Shown: positions 15,644 through 24,685, counted from the first letter of the stretch. The stretch: 33,970 nucleotides of DNA from DATKSS01 sp035468355 (GCA_035468355.1 DATITA010000178.1:1-33970); one strand, 5' to 3'. Notes: generated from the sequence alone by a model not told the origin. Made by a program: numbers and translations.

Positions 15644-16227
15644 GCCTTGCCGAACCGCTGCGCGGTGTGGATCTGGACGATCTGCGCGAATCGACCCTGC
15701 GCATTCTTTCCGCCATCGGGGAGGACCCGGACAGGGAAGGTCTTGCCGACACGCCGCGTCGCGTTGCGGAGTCGCTGGCCTGCCTCACCGACGGGTACGG
15801 GGTCGATCCCCGCGCCGTCGTCCGCGGCGCCCTCTACGAGCACGAGGGCGAGGACCTCGTCGCGGTGCGCGCCATTCCCTTCTATAGCCTGTGCGAGCAC
15901 CACTTGCTTCCATTCTTCGGGCGGTGCCACATCGGCTACGTGCCGGACGGCCGGGTCATCGGGCTCAGCAAGCTGCCGCGGTTGGTCGACGTCTACTCCC
16001 ACCGCCTGCAGATCCAGGAAAGGCTGACGCGAGAGATCGCGGAGGCGGTTGACAGGATCGTGCGCGGGCGGGGGGTCGCCGTCGTCGTGGAGGCACGCCA
16101 CATGTGCGTCGAGATGCGAGGAGTGGAAAAGCTCGAGAGCGAAACCGTGACCTCGTGCCTGCTCGGAGACTTCCGCGCCGATGCCCAGCTGCGAACTGAG
16201 TTCATGGCCATCGCCGCCCGGGCATAG
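15640..16227 (+). CDS. folE: GTP cyclohydrolase I
   Basis: A 195-residue type I GTP cyclohydrolase making 7,8-dihydroneopterin triphosphate from GTP, the first step to folate, biopterin and 7-deazaguanines. Zinc ligands C85 and H88 lie in SLCEHHLLPFFG, and C156 lies in EARHMCVEMRGV. The segment HIGYVPDGRVIGLSKLPRLVD is strongly conserved in the family. The start ATG 15640 is locked to the PTPS stop by a 4-bp ATGA overlap, so both enzymes should be made together and feed each other. It closes the four-gene operon; a hairpin follows at 16270. Confidence 0.95.
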   Translation: MSLAEPLRGVDLDDLRESTLRILSAIGEDPDREGLADTPRRVAESLACLTDGYGVDPRAVVRGALYEHEGEDLVAVRAIPFYSLCEHHLLPFFGRCHIGYVPDGRVIGLSKLPRLVDVYSHRLQIQERLTREIAEAVDRIVRGRGVAVVVEARHMCVEMRGVEKLESETVTSCLLGDFRADAQLRTEFMAIAARA

Positions 16228-16269
16228 GCCGCGTCGGTCTCGCGGCCGAGCCACCTTCATGTCGCATGC

Positions 16270-16302
16270 GGCTCAGGCGCGGCGCCGGACGGCCGCCGAG
16301 CC
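16270..16302 (+). terminator. Possible terminator of the pterin operon
   Basis: GGCTC (16270-16274) pairs with GAGCC (16298-16302), and GGCG (16276-16279) with CGCC (16294-16297), with one bulged A. No T run follows. It lies between folE and the promoter of the next gene. Confidence 0.35.
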
Positions 16303-16340
16303 AATGCCAACTCGCTCATCGCCACCCCGCCGCGACTCGC

Positions 16341-16346
16341 TAAGGT
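16341..16346 (+). promoter_or_regulatory. -10 box, leaderless start of gnd
   Basis: TAAGGT ends 6 nt before GTG 16353. The same GCTAAGGTGA string stands before the upstream ORF at 1466. AAGGTGA could also act as a Shine-Dalgarno if transcription began further upstream. Confidence 0.45.
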
Positions 16347-16352
16347 GATCCG

Positions 16353-17780
16353 GTGGCTGAGCACGAGATCGGGATCGTCGGTTTGGCGACGATGGGCCAG
16401 AACCTGGCCCGCAACCTGGCTTCGCACGGCGTGCGCGTGGCCGTTTACAACCGGACGCGCAAGCGGACCGACGAGTTCATGGCGGCGCACGGCGCCGAAG
16501 GCGAGTTCAAGCCGGCCGGGTCCCTGGAGGAGCTGGCCGCGCTGCTGCAGCCGCCGCGAGCGATCCTCCTCATGGTCAAGGCCGGAGCGCCGGTCGACGA
16601 TGCGATCGATGAGCTCGTCAAGCTGCTGACGCCCGGCGACACCATCATCGACGGCGGCAACTCGCTGTTCCACGACACTCGCCGCCGGGCCGCCGCAGTC
16701 GAAAAGCTGGGCCTCGGCTACATCGGCGCGGGCGTCTCGGGTGGGGAGGAGGGTGCGCTCCGCGGGCCGAGCATCATGCCCGGCGGCACCCTCGAGTCAT
16801 ATGCCCGTGTGCAGGAGATGCTGACCGCCATCTCGGCCAAGGTTGAAGGCGTGCCGTGCTGCACCTACATCGGGCCCGACGGCGCCGGACATTTTGTGAA
16901 GATGGTCCACAACGGGATCGAGTACGCGGACATCCAGCTCATCGCGGAGACCTACGACCTCCTACGGCAGTGCCTGGGGCTCCCGGCGGGCGAGCTGGCG
17001 ACGATCTTCGGCGAATGGAACAGGGGACGGCTGCAGTCCTACCTGATCGAGATCACCTCCCACGTGCTGGCGAAAAAGGACGGCGCGACCCAGGACGCCT
17101 TGGTGGACGCGATCGTGGACGAGGCGGAGCAGAAGGGCACGGGCCGCTGGACCAGCGAGTCGGCGCTGGAGCTCGGCGTGCCCCTGACCGGGATCACGGA
17201 GGCGGTGTTCGCGCGGGCGCTGTCAAGCCAGAAACTGCAGCGCGTCCAGGCGTCCCGCGTCCTGGCGGGCCCCGGTCCTTCGAAAACGCCGGGCGGCCTC
17301 GTCGACGATGTCCAGGAGGCTCTCTACGCAGCCAAGATCGTCGCTTACGCTCAAGGCTTCGAGCACCTCGCCGCAGGCTCGCGAGAGTTCGGTTGGAAGC
17401 TCGACATGGGCGCCCTGGCGACGATCTGGCGGGGGGGCTGCATCATCCGCGCCCAGTTCCTCGACCGGATCAAGGACGCCTATGCGCGCACGCCCGACCT
17501 CCAGAACCTCATGCTCGACCCTTTCTTCCAGCAGGCTCTCGAGGGTGCGCAGCCCGCGTGGCGCAGGGTCGTCAAGACCGCGGTGGACCAGGGCGTCCCG
17601 ATCCCTGCCTTCGCCTCGTCGCTCGCCTACTACGACGGCTACCGGCGTGAGCGGGGGCCGGCGAACCTCATCCAGGGGCTAAGGGATTACTTTGGAGCCC
17701 ACACGTACCATCGCACCGACCGCGAGGGCGCCTACCACACGCGATGGGCGCAGGACGGAGCCGAGGTTCGGACGGACTAA
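16353..17780 (+). CDS. gnd: 6-phosphogluconate dehydrogenase, decarboxylating
   Basis: A 475-residue cytosolic enzyme of the oxidative pentose phosphate pathway. It converts 6-phosphogluconate to ribulose 5-phosphate and CO2 with NADP+. The N-terminal nucleotide fold is GIVGLATMGQNLARNLASHG; the substrate segments GVSGGEEGALRGPSIMPGG and KMVHNGIEYADIQLIAE hold the catalytic Lys and His-Asn. The C-terminal tail with GAHTYHRTD completes the full-length form. GTG 16353 starts 6 nt behind a TAAGGT box. It is a single-gene unit, bounded by hairpins at 16270 and 17793. Confidence 0.96.
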   Translation: MAEHEIGIVGLATMGQNLARNLASHGVRVAVYNRTRKRTDEFMAAHGAEGEFKPAGSLEELAALLQPPRAILLMVKAGAPVDDAIDELVKLLTPGDTIIDGGNSLFHDTRRRAAAVEKLGLGYIGAGVSGGEEGALRGPSIMPGGTLESYARVQEMLTAISAKVEGVPCCTYIGPDGAGHFVKMVHNGIEYADIQLIAETYDLLRQCLGLPAGELATIFGEWNRGRLQSYLIEITSHVLAKKDGATQDALVDAIVDEAEQKGTGRWTSESALELGVPLTGITEAVFARALSSQKLQRVQASRVLAGPGPSKTPGGLVDDVQEALYAAKIVAYAQGFEHLAAGSREFGWKLDMGALATIWRGGCIIRAQFLDRIKDAYARTPDLQNLMLDPFFQQALEGAQPAWRRVVKTAVDQGVPIPAFASSLAYYDGYRRERGPANLIQGLRDYFGAHTYHRTDREGAYHTRWAQDGAEVRTD

Positions 17781-17792
17781 CGAGTCACCGGC

Positions 17793-17817
17793 TCGTGGTG
17801 AAACGTCTTCACCACGA
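17793..17817. terminator. Hairpin terminator between convergent gnd and topoisomerase IB
   Basis: TCGTGGTGAA (17793-17802) and TTCACCACGA (17808-17817) form a perfect 10-bp stem with the loop ACGTC. No T run follows on either strand. It lies between convergent genes, so it may serve both. The rest of the gap to 17891 shows nothing I can support. Confidence 0.55.
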
Positions 17818-17891
17818 CGGCCCCCATCGCCACGCCTGAGGTACGAGCCTTGGCGTCGCCACCGAGGGGGACGAGAACAGCAGGATGTCGC

Positions 17892-19022
17892 TCAAGCGGC
17901 CCGGCGGAGACGATCCACGTGCCGCGCCGCTCCCCTGGATACCTCGCGGCCCGCCGCGCGCTTGAGGAGCGTCAGCGCTGCGGCTTCGTCGGAACGCAGC
18001 ATTGCCGGCGTGCTAAGGGCGGAGCCGCCGAGCGCCAATTCGAGGGACCCATCCAGGTACGTCTCGATCACCGCGGGGTGGACGTAAGATCGCCGGCAGA
18101 TCGCCCGAGTGTGTCCCAGCTTGCGGGCCACCTGGTCCACGGCGGCGACGACGTTTCGCCTCCCTTCCGTCTCGGACTCGAAGCCGGCGAGCTCTCGCAG
18201 CGCGCAGGTGGCCAGCACGGTGGCGGCCCAGGTCCGGAAATCCTTGGCTGTGAAGTCTTCGCCGCTCGCTTCGCGCAGATACTGGTTCACATCATCCGAT
18301 GTGACGTTGCGCCGAGCGCCGGAATCGTCGACGTACTGGAATAGCTGCTGCCCGGGAAGCTCGTCGCATCGCTTCACCACGCGCGCGACGCGAGGGTTGG
18401 TGAGGCCCACCTGGACCTCGCGCCCGCTCTTACCCTTGAAGACGAACCGCACAGTCGCGCCTGTGACCGTGACGTGGCGGCTGCGAAGAGTCGTCAGGCC
18501 AAACGAGCCGTTTTGCTGCGCGTACTCCTCGTTCCCGATGCGGACGAAGGTGGTTTCCAGGACCTTGACGATGGTCGCGATCACCTTCTCTCGCGGCAGG
18601 CCCCTGCGACGCAGGTCGCGCGCGACACGCCTGCGGATGCGCGGCAGAGCTTTGGCGAAGCCGACCATCCGGCCGAACTTGTTCTCGTCGCGCATCTCGC
18701 GCCAGCGGGGGTGGTATCGGTGCTGCTTACGGCCGCGCGCGTCGCGTCCGGTCGCCTGCAGGTGGCCGCGCGGACGGATGGTGATCCAGACGTGCTCCCA
18801 GGCGGGTGGGATGGCGAGGGTTCGGATTCGCTCCAGAGTTTCGCTTTCGCGCACCAGCTTGCCGTGGGGATCGGTGTAGATGAACCCTTTGCCCTTGCGA
18901 GAGCGCGTCAGGCCAGGCTCGACATCGGAGGTGTAGGTGAGGCCTACCTCCCGGGCGGCCTCCGCGCCGTCAGCCGGTTGCGTCAGGCGGCCGCCGGCGG
19001 CGTGGGCCCGGGTCCGCCCCAT
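17892..19022 (-). CDS. DNA topoisomerase IB (poxvirus-like)
   Basis: A 376-residue type IB topoisomerase that relaxes supercoils through a 3'-phosphotyrosyl intermediate. Visible catalytic residues are R161 in FVRIGNEEYAQQNGSFGL, K198 in FKGKSGREV, R263 in KDFRTWAATV, H304 in KLGHTRA and the nucleophile Y313 in SYVHPAVIETYLDG. The N-terminal DNA-clamp domain has GKGFIYTDPHG and HLQATGRDARGRKQ. ATG 19022 leaves the usual short lead before the conserved part; it lies 40 bp inside the upstream small gene. Bacterial members are scattered accessory enzymes beside the normal topoisomerases. Confidence 0.92.
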   Translation of the reverse strand: MGRTRAHAAGGRLTQPADGAEAAREVGLTYTSDVEPGLTRSRKGKGFIYTDPHGKLVRESETLERIRTLAIPPAWEHVWITIRPRGHLQATGRDARGRKQHRYHPRWREMRDENKFGRMVGFAKALPRIRRRVARDLRRRGLPREKVIATIVKVLETTFVRIGNEEYAQQNGSFGLTTLRSRHVTVTGATVRFVFKGKSGREVQVGLTNPRVARVVKRCDELPGQQLFQYVDDSGARRNVTSDDVNQYLREASGEDFTAKDFRTWAATVLATCALRELAGFESETEGRRNVVAAVDQVARKLGHTRAICRRSYVHPAVIETYLDGSLELALGGSALSTPAMLRSDEAAALTLLKRAAGREVSRGAARHVDRLRRAA

Positions 19023-19231
19023 GTCGAGGCGAGGTTGACCTGCAGGGTTCGCTTGCGCGCCCACAGGCGCGCGATCACGTCCTCTCGTGAGGTCGCCTCG
19101 TCGCACGGGAGGCCGAGCTGCCACAGGTTGGCCTGCACGTCGACGGGGATCGCTTCCTCGCAGCGGTGAGGCCGCGCGACCCTGGATAGGACCTGGCCGA
19201 CCTGCATCAGCATCAGCTCTTGTTCGCTCAT
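18983..19231 (-). CDS. Hypothetical small protein overlapping topoisomerase IB
   Basis: An 82-residue frame from ATG 19231 (GTG 19237 is an alternative) that ends 40 bp inside the topoisomerase gene. The first 60 residues have mixed, protein-like composition (SEQELMLMQVGQVLSRVARP, then VDVQANLWQLGLPCDEATS). The tail, TWGGPGPTPPAAA, coincides with the overlap. I recognise no family and no ribosome site. The composition and position suggest a real gene co-transcribed with the topoisomerase, but it is not certain. Confidence 0.4.
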   Translation of the reverse strand: MSEQELMLMQVGQVLSRVARPHRCEEAIPVDVQANLWQLGLPCDEATSREDVIARLWARKRTLQVNLASTWGGPGPTPPAAA

Positions 19232-19257
19232 TACCACGAGAACGCGCGGGGGCGCAA

Positions 19258-19283
19258 CGTTACCGGCGAACGGGAGCCCGGCG

Positions 19284-19297
<14 letters not shown>
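19258..19297. repeat. 24-bp tandem duplication at the kbl 3' end
   Basis: The 16-mer CGTTACCGGCGAACGG occurs at 19258-19273 and again at 19282-19297, a period of 24 bp. The second copy is the last codons and stop of kbl; the first is an extra copy lying just outside the gene. It looks like a partial tandem duplication. Confidence 0.7.
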
Positions 19298-20474
<1,177 letters not shown>

Positions 20475-20476
20475 GG

Positions 20477-21511
20477 CTACTTCTTGGCCGTCCAGTCGAG
20501 GACGACCTTGCCACACCGGCCTGAATGCGCGACCGCGAACGCCTCCTCGAACCGGTGATAGGGGAAACGGTGAGTGATGACCGGGGAGATGTCCAGGCCG
20601 CTCTGGGTGAAGACCGACATTTGGTACCAGGTCTCGAAGATCTGCCTGCCGTAGACGCCCTTGACCGTGAGCATCTTGAACACGACCTGCGTCCAGTCGA
20701 TCGCGAACTCGTGGTCCGGAAGGCCCAGGATCGCGACGCGCCCGCCGTGGGCCATGGAGGCGATCATGTCCCGCAGCGCGCCCGGCTGGCCGGACATCTC
20801 GAAGCCGACGTCAAAGCCCTCCTTCATGCCGAGCTCTTCCTGCACCTCGGCAAGGCTCGTCTTGCCCACGTCGACTGCCCGCGTCACGCCGACTTTGCGA
20901 GCGAGCTCCAGTCGGTAATCGCTGACGTCGGTGATCACGACGTAACGAGCGCCGTTGTGCCGGGCGACCTGCGCGGCCATGATGCCGATGGGGCCGGCGC
21001 CGGTGATGAGCACATCCTCCGCGACCACCCGGAACTGGGTCGCGGTGTGGACCGCGTTGCCGAAGGGATCGAAGATCGACGCGACGTCGAGGTCGATCTT
21101 GCCCAGGTGCGGCCAGAGGTTGACCGCCGGCATGACGAGGAGCTCGGCGAAGGCGCCGTCGCGCTGGACGCCGATACCGACGGTGTGCGCGCACAGGGCG
21201 CGCCGTCCGGCCATGCAGTTGCGACACCGGCCGCAGACGATGTGACCCTCGGCGCCGACGATCTCGCCGGGGAAGACAGAGGCCACGCCCTCACCCAGCC
21301 GGACGACCTCGCCGACGAACTCGTGCCCGATGACGAGCGGTGGGCGGATTGTCTGCTGAGCCCACTCGTTCCAGCTCTCAATGTGGAGGTCGGTGCCGCA
21401 GATGCCGGTGCGGAGCACCCGGATCAGGACCTCGCCAGGGCCGGGCGTTGGGTCGGGAACCTCCTGAAGCCACAGTCCAGGCCCGGCTTTGCTTTTGACC
21501 AGCGCCTTCAC
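20477..21511 (-). CDS. tdh: L-threonine 3-dehydrogenase
   Basis: A 344-residue zinc medium-chain dehydrogenase oxidising L-threonine to 2-amino-3-ketobutyrate with NAD+. Catalytic zinc ligands are C38 (GICGTD), H63 and E64 (IGHEFVG). The structural zinc is held by C93, C96, C99 and C107. The nucleotide loop is GAGPIGIMAAQ. The segment AVHTATQF and the pairing with kbl identify threonine as the substrate rather than a polyol. GTG 21511 stands 8 nt behind a TATCCT box. Together tdh-kbl turn threonine into glycine and acetyl-CoA. Confidence 0.94.
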   Translation of the reverse strand: MKALVKSKAGPGLWLQEVPDPTPGPGEVLIRVLRTGICGTDLHIESWNEWAQQTIRPPLVIGHEFVGEVVRLGEGVASVFPGEIVGAEGHIVCGRCRNCMAGRRALCAHTVGIGVQRDGAFAELLVMPAVNLWPHLGKIDLDVASIFDPFGNAVHTATQFRVVAEDVLITGAGPIGIMAAQVARHNGARYVVITDVSDYRLELARKVGVTRAVDVGKTSLAEVQEELGMKEGFDVGFEMSGQPGALRDMIASMAHGGRVAILGLPDHEFAIDWTQVVFKMLTVKGVYGRQIFETWYQMSVFTQSGLDISPVITHRFPYHRFEEAFAVAHSGRCGKVVLDWTAKK

Positions 21512-21519
21512 TGCAAGGC

Positions 21520-21525
21520 AGGATA
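21520..21525 (-). promoter_or_regulatory. -10 box of the tdh-kbl operon
   Basis: On the minus strand TATCCT ends 8 nt before GTG 21511. No Shine-Dalgarno is visible, which fits a leaderless message. I see no threonine- or glycine-type riboswitch in the short region up to the Fur gene. Confidence 0.4.
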
Positions 21526-21635
21526 CTGGCAGCGCCGGTGGAGGAAGGGCTACGCGCCCGGCGACCAGCAGGTTCGGAGCTCCGCCCAGCCTACCGCGGC
21601 CATGACCCGACCAGAGATTTGTGCTGGCAGGCGTG

Positions 21636-22028
21636 CTAAGCGCTAGGCGCTGAGGCGCACTCCGGGCAGAGCCCTCCGAAGAGGAGCTGGTGGCTCGTGA
21701 CGACGAACCCGGTGCTTTCCTTGACCGCCGCTGCAGCGTTCTCGAGCACGCAGCCGGGCACCTCGACGACCCGCCCGCAAGCGTCGCAGCGCACGTGCTC
21801 GTGGTGCTCGTCGGACAGCTCGTAATGGACCTTCCCGTCGCCCAGGTCGATGCGATTGATCAGCCCATCCTTCTCCATCACCGACACCGCGCGGAAGACA
21901 GTCGAGTAGTCGGCCGCGCCCAGGGCCTCCACCACGGCGCCATGGAGCTCGTCGATCGACCAGAGGTGCTTGCGCTCGGCCGCGAAAAGGCTTTTGACCT
22001 GGTCGCTCACGGGACTGGGCCTGGCCAT
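21636..22028 (-). CDS. Fur-family metalloregulator (Zur-like)
   Basis: A 130-residue dimeric repressor of the Fur family. The winged helix has DYSTVFRAVSVMEKDGLINRI (about residues 40-60). The metal-binding half has SDEHHEHVRCDACG and a C-terminal CPEC, giving the two CxxC pairs of the structural zinc site and the His cluster of the sensing site. It is divergent from a zinc-type ABC importer, so zinc-responsive control (Zur) is the likely role. A manganese or iron sensor cannot be excluded from sequence. ATG 22028 lies 6 nt behind a TACACT -10 box, so it appears leaderless and autoregulated through the shared operators. Confidence 0.88.
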   Translation of the reverse strand: MARPSPVSDQVKSLFAAERKHLWSIDELHGAVVEALGAADYSTVFRAVSVMEKDGLINRIDLGDGKVHYELSDEHHEHVRCDACGRVVEVPGCVLENAAAAVKESTGFVVTSHQLLFGGLCPECASAPSA

Positions 22029-22085
22029 GCGCTTAGTGTACGCGCAAAGGCTTTGCGCAAGTAATTTGTGCAATACTATTGCGTC
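22029..22085. promoter_or_regulatory. Divergent promoter-operator region between the Fur-family gene and znuA
   Basis: The 57-bp gap holds two leaderless promoters. On the minus strand TACACT (complement of 22035-22040) ends 6 nt before ATG 22028. On the plus strand TACTAT (22074-22079) ends 6 nt before ATG 22086. A perfect 8-1-8 dyad, GCGCAAAG-G-CTTTGCGC, spans 22042-22058 just behind the regulator's -10. A perfect 6-1-6 dyad, GCAATA-C-TATTGC (22070-22082), covers the znuA -10. One-base-centred dyads of this size are typical of Fur-family boxes, so both operons are probably repressed by the product of 21636-22028 when metal is ample. Confidence 0.7.
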
Positions 22086-22976
22086 ATGGCAGGGTGGGCC
22101 ACTCTGGTGGTGCTCGTGCTGGCGGCCGGACTCGTCGCCTGTGGCGGAGTGGGCGCGGTCCCCTCCGGCGTGATCAACGTGGTCGCGGCCGAGAACTTCT
22201 GGGGCAGCATCGCGGCTCAGCTGGGGGGGACGCGCGTCAGCGTCCAGAGCTCGGTCAGCGATCCCAATGCCGATCCCCACGAATATGAGAGCAGTGCAGC
22301 CGACGCCCGCGCGTTCGCAGAGGCCGGTCTCGTGATCTTGAACGGAGCGGGCTACGACGACTGGGGCCAGAAGCTCATCGACGCCGGCCCGGCCGGCGGC
22401 CGCCTCGTTCTGAACGTGGCCGCGGCGCTGGGCAAGAAGCCCGGGGACAACCCGCACTTCTGGTACGACCCCGAATCGGTCGTCCTAACCGCGGATCGCA
22501 TCACCGCCGACTACAAGTCCATTGACTCCAGGGACGCCGCTTACTTTGACCAGATGCGCTCCGGCCTCACCGCCGCGCTGCGCCCTTACCACGACGAGGT
22601 GGGGGTGATCAAGCAGAGATATTCGGGCGCCCCGATCGGCTCGACCGAAGCCGTCTTCGTGTACATGGCGGCGGCGCTGGGCTTGAGACTGACCACGCCG
22701 GCGGCGTTCATGAATGCGGTCTCGCAGGGCATCGATCCCCCGGCGTCGGCGGTGGTCGAGGTCCAGGACCAGGTGTCGAGCAACGGGATCCGGGCTCTGG
22801 TGTACAACTCCCAGACCGCGACCGCGGTGACCACGAACGTGAGGGCGCTCGCGGCGTCGCATCACATCCCGACGGTCGCGGTGACCGAGACGCTCCAGCC
22901 CCCGGACGGCAGGTTCGAGGACTGGCAGCTGGAGCAGCTCCGCAACCTGGAGGCAGCGCTGTCCGCCAGCAGCTGA
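22086..22976 (+). CDS. znuA: Zinc ABC transporter substrate-binding lipoprotein (ZnuA-type)
   Basis: A 296-residue cluster A-I metal-binding protein, exported and lipid-anchored. The signal peptide of ATG 22086 ends in the lipobox LVAC, with C19 as the lipidated residue. Metal ligands of the family are visible as H65 in DPHEYE and H124 in NPHFWYDP, with an Asp/Glu site in the C-terminal lobe. There is no long His-rich loop. The start follows a TACTAT box by 6 nt. It is the first gene of znuA-znuC-znuB. Zinc is inferred from the adjacent Fur-family gene; manganese is possible. Confidence 0.9.
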   Translation: MAGWATLVVLVLAAGLVACGGVGAVPSGVINVVAAENFWGSIAAQLGGTRVSVQSSVSDPNADPHEYESSAADARAFAEAGLVILNGAGYDDWGQKLIDAGPAGGRLVLNVAAALGKKPGDNPHFWYDPESVVLTADRITADYKSIDSRDAAYFDQMRSGLTAALRPYHDEVGVIKQRYSGAPIGSTEAVFVYMAAALGLRLTTPAAFMNAVSQGIDPPASAVVEVQDQVSSNGIRALVYNSQTATAVTTNVRALAASHHIPTVAVTETLQPPDGRFEDWQLEQLRNLEAALSASS

Positions 22977-23767
22977 ACGGTCCAGCCGTTGCCGCGTTCG
23001 ACCTGTCCGCGGGCTACGGTTCGCGGCGAGTCTGGTCCGGCGCGACCTTTTCCATCCCCGGCGGATCCTTCACCGCCGTCCTGGGGCCCAACGGCTCGGG
23101 CAAGTCGACGTTGATCCGCATGATCCTGGGCCGCCTGTCGCCGGCGGCTGGGCGTCTTGAGGTCTTCGGCGGCGCGCCCCTGCGCGGCAACCCGGACATC
23201 GGATATGTACCGCAACGTTCCTCGTTCGACCCCGAAGTGTCGATGCGCGGGCGTGACTTCGTCGGTCTTGGCGTCGACGGCCACCGTTGGGGCGTACGTG
23301 TCAGCGGCCGCAAAAGGGCGCGCGACGCGTCCGCTTCGTCGATCGAGGCCGTCGACGCCACCGGTTATGCGGACCGCCCGCTCGGCAGGCTGTCGGGCGG
23401 TGAGCAGCAGCGCCTGCTCCTGGCCCAGGCGCTGGTCGGCGACCCGCGATTGCTGCTGATGGACGAGCCGCTGTCCTATCTCGACGTTCGTAACCAGGGC
23501 GCCATCGTCCAGCTGATCAGCCAGATCGCGCGGCGCCGCAACCTGACGGTGGTCCTCATCGCGCATGACATCAACCCGCTTCTGGCGCACATCGACCACG
23601 TGCTCTACGTCGCCGCCGGCAAGGTCGCGATGGGCACGCCGTCGGAAATCATCACGTCCGAACGTCTGACCGAGATTTACTCGACCCCGGTGGAGGTCAT
23701 CACGGACCGGCGCGGCAGGACCTTCGTGGTCGGCCTCGAAGAAGAGGCGAGTCACCCACATGCATGA
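22973..23767 (+). CDS. znuC: Zinc ABC transporter ATP-binding protein (ZnuC-type), apparent CTG start
   Basis: A 264-residue ABC ATPase energising the importer. Walker A is GPNGSGKST (38-46), the Q-loop is YVPQRSS, the signature LSGGEQQR, Walker B LLLMDEPLSYLD, and the switch His lies in IAHDIN. Homology needs the frame to begin well before TTG 23111, which is inside Walker A. The only start-like codon at the natural N-terminus is CTG 22973, which overlaps the znuA stop as CTGA, just as ATGA and GTGA overlaps do elsewhere in the window. The next residues NGPAVAAFDLSAGYG are a normal ABC N-terminus. No ATG, GTG or TTG is seen just upstream in frame. Confidence 0.85.
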   Translation: MNGPAVAAFDLSAGYGSRRVWSGATFSIPGGSFTAVLGPNGSGKSTLIRMILGRLSPAAGRLEVFGGAPLRGNPDIGYVPQRSSFDPEVSMRGRDFVGLGVDGHRWGVRVSGRKRARDASASSIEAVDATGYADRPLGRLSGGEQQRLLLAQALVGDPRLLLMDEPLSYLDVRNQGAIVQLISQIARRRNLTVVLIAHDINPLLAHIDHVLYVAAGKVAMGTPSEIITSERLTEIYSTPVEVITDRRGRTFVVGLEEEASHPHA

Positions 23768-24656
23768 CGCCGTCGTCCACCTAACAGTGAGCAACACGTC
23801 GCCGCTGCCGAGCTGGAACGTGTTCGACGATCTCGCCGCGCTCTTCCACTACGACTTCATGGTCCATGCCTTCGAGGCCGGCACGATCGTCGCCATCGTC
23901 GCCGGCGTGATCGGCTATTTCGTGGTGCTGCGTGGCTCGGCCTTCGCAGCGCACGCGCTCTCGCACATCGGGTTCGCCGGGGCGACCGGTGCGGTCGTGA
24001 TCGGCGTCGACCCCGTTTTCGGCCTGCTCGGTTTCACGGTCGTCGCAGGAGCGGCCATCGGCGCCCTGGGAAGCCGGCTGCGCGGCCGCGACGTGACGAT
24101 CGGGATCGTTCTGGCGTGGACCCTCGGCCTGGGCGTCCTGTTCATCTCGCTGTACCGCGGGTACGCGACAGAGGCCTACGCAATCCTGTTCGGCGCCATC
24201 CTGGGCATCAGCGCGAGTGACGTGACGGTGTCCCTGGTGGCTGGCGTGATCTCTCTCGCTTGCATCGCAGCCGTCTACCGCCCCCTGCTGTTCTCGTCAG
24301 TCGATGAAGAGCTCGCGGGGGCCAGGGGCGTGCCGGTGACAGCTCTGTCGATCGCTTTCATGGTGATCCTGGCGGTCGCCGTCACTGAGGCGGTGCAGGT
24401 GGTCGGAGTGCTGCTGATCTTCTCCCTCGTCGTCACGCCCGCCGCGATCGCCGTACGTTTCACCAGCCGGCCCGGCCGCGCAATCCTGTTCGGCGTCGCG
24501 CTTGCGCTCGTGTTCACCTGGCTGGGCCTCGCGGTCGCCTTTTACTCGCCACACCCGGTGAGCTTCTTCATCACGTCGCTCGCCTTCGCGACGTACGTCA
24601 CCGTGCGCCTCGCCGAGCCGGCGCGATCGTGGGCCCTGCGACGCGCAAGCGCCTGA
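23760..24656 (+). CDS. znuB: Zinc ABC transporter permease (ZnuB-type)
   Basis: A 298-residue ABC-3 family membrane subunit with about eight or nine helices. Family segments include LRGSAFAAHALSHIGFAG near residues 57-74 and VTEAVQVVGVLLIFSLVVTPAA (split by a short loop) in the C-terminal half. It forms the channel for metal handed over by the binding protein. ATG 23760 overlaps the ATPase stop by eight bases, so the three genes are one coupled unit. It ends 29 bp before the likely start of the next gene. Confidence 0.92.
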   Translation: MHDAVVHLTVSNTSPLPSWNVFDDLAALFHYDFMVHAFEAGTIVAIVAGVIGYFVVLRGSAFAAHALSHIGFAGATGAVVIGVDPVFGLLGFTVVAGAAIGALGSRLRGRDVTIGIVLAWTLGLGVLFISLYRGYATEAYAILFGAILGISASDVTVSLVAGVISLACIAAVYRPLLFSSVDEELAGARGVPVTALSIAFMVILAVAVTEAVQVVGVLLIFSLVVTPAAIAVRFTSRPGRAILFGVALALVFTWLGLAVAFYSPHPVSFFITSLAFATYVTVRLAEPARSWALRRASA

Positions 24657-24685
24657 TCGCGCTGGCTTCGTTAGGGTTGGGCCAG

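Noticed and set aside
21512..21635. A riboswitch or attenuator ahead of tdh-kbl
   Set aside because: The gap is short, the -10 box lies 8 nt from the start codon, and no tandem aptamer-like structure can be recognised.
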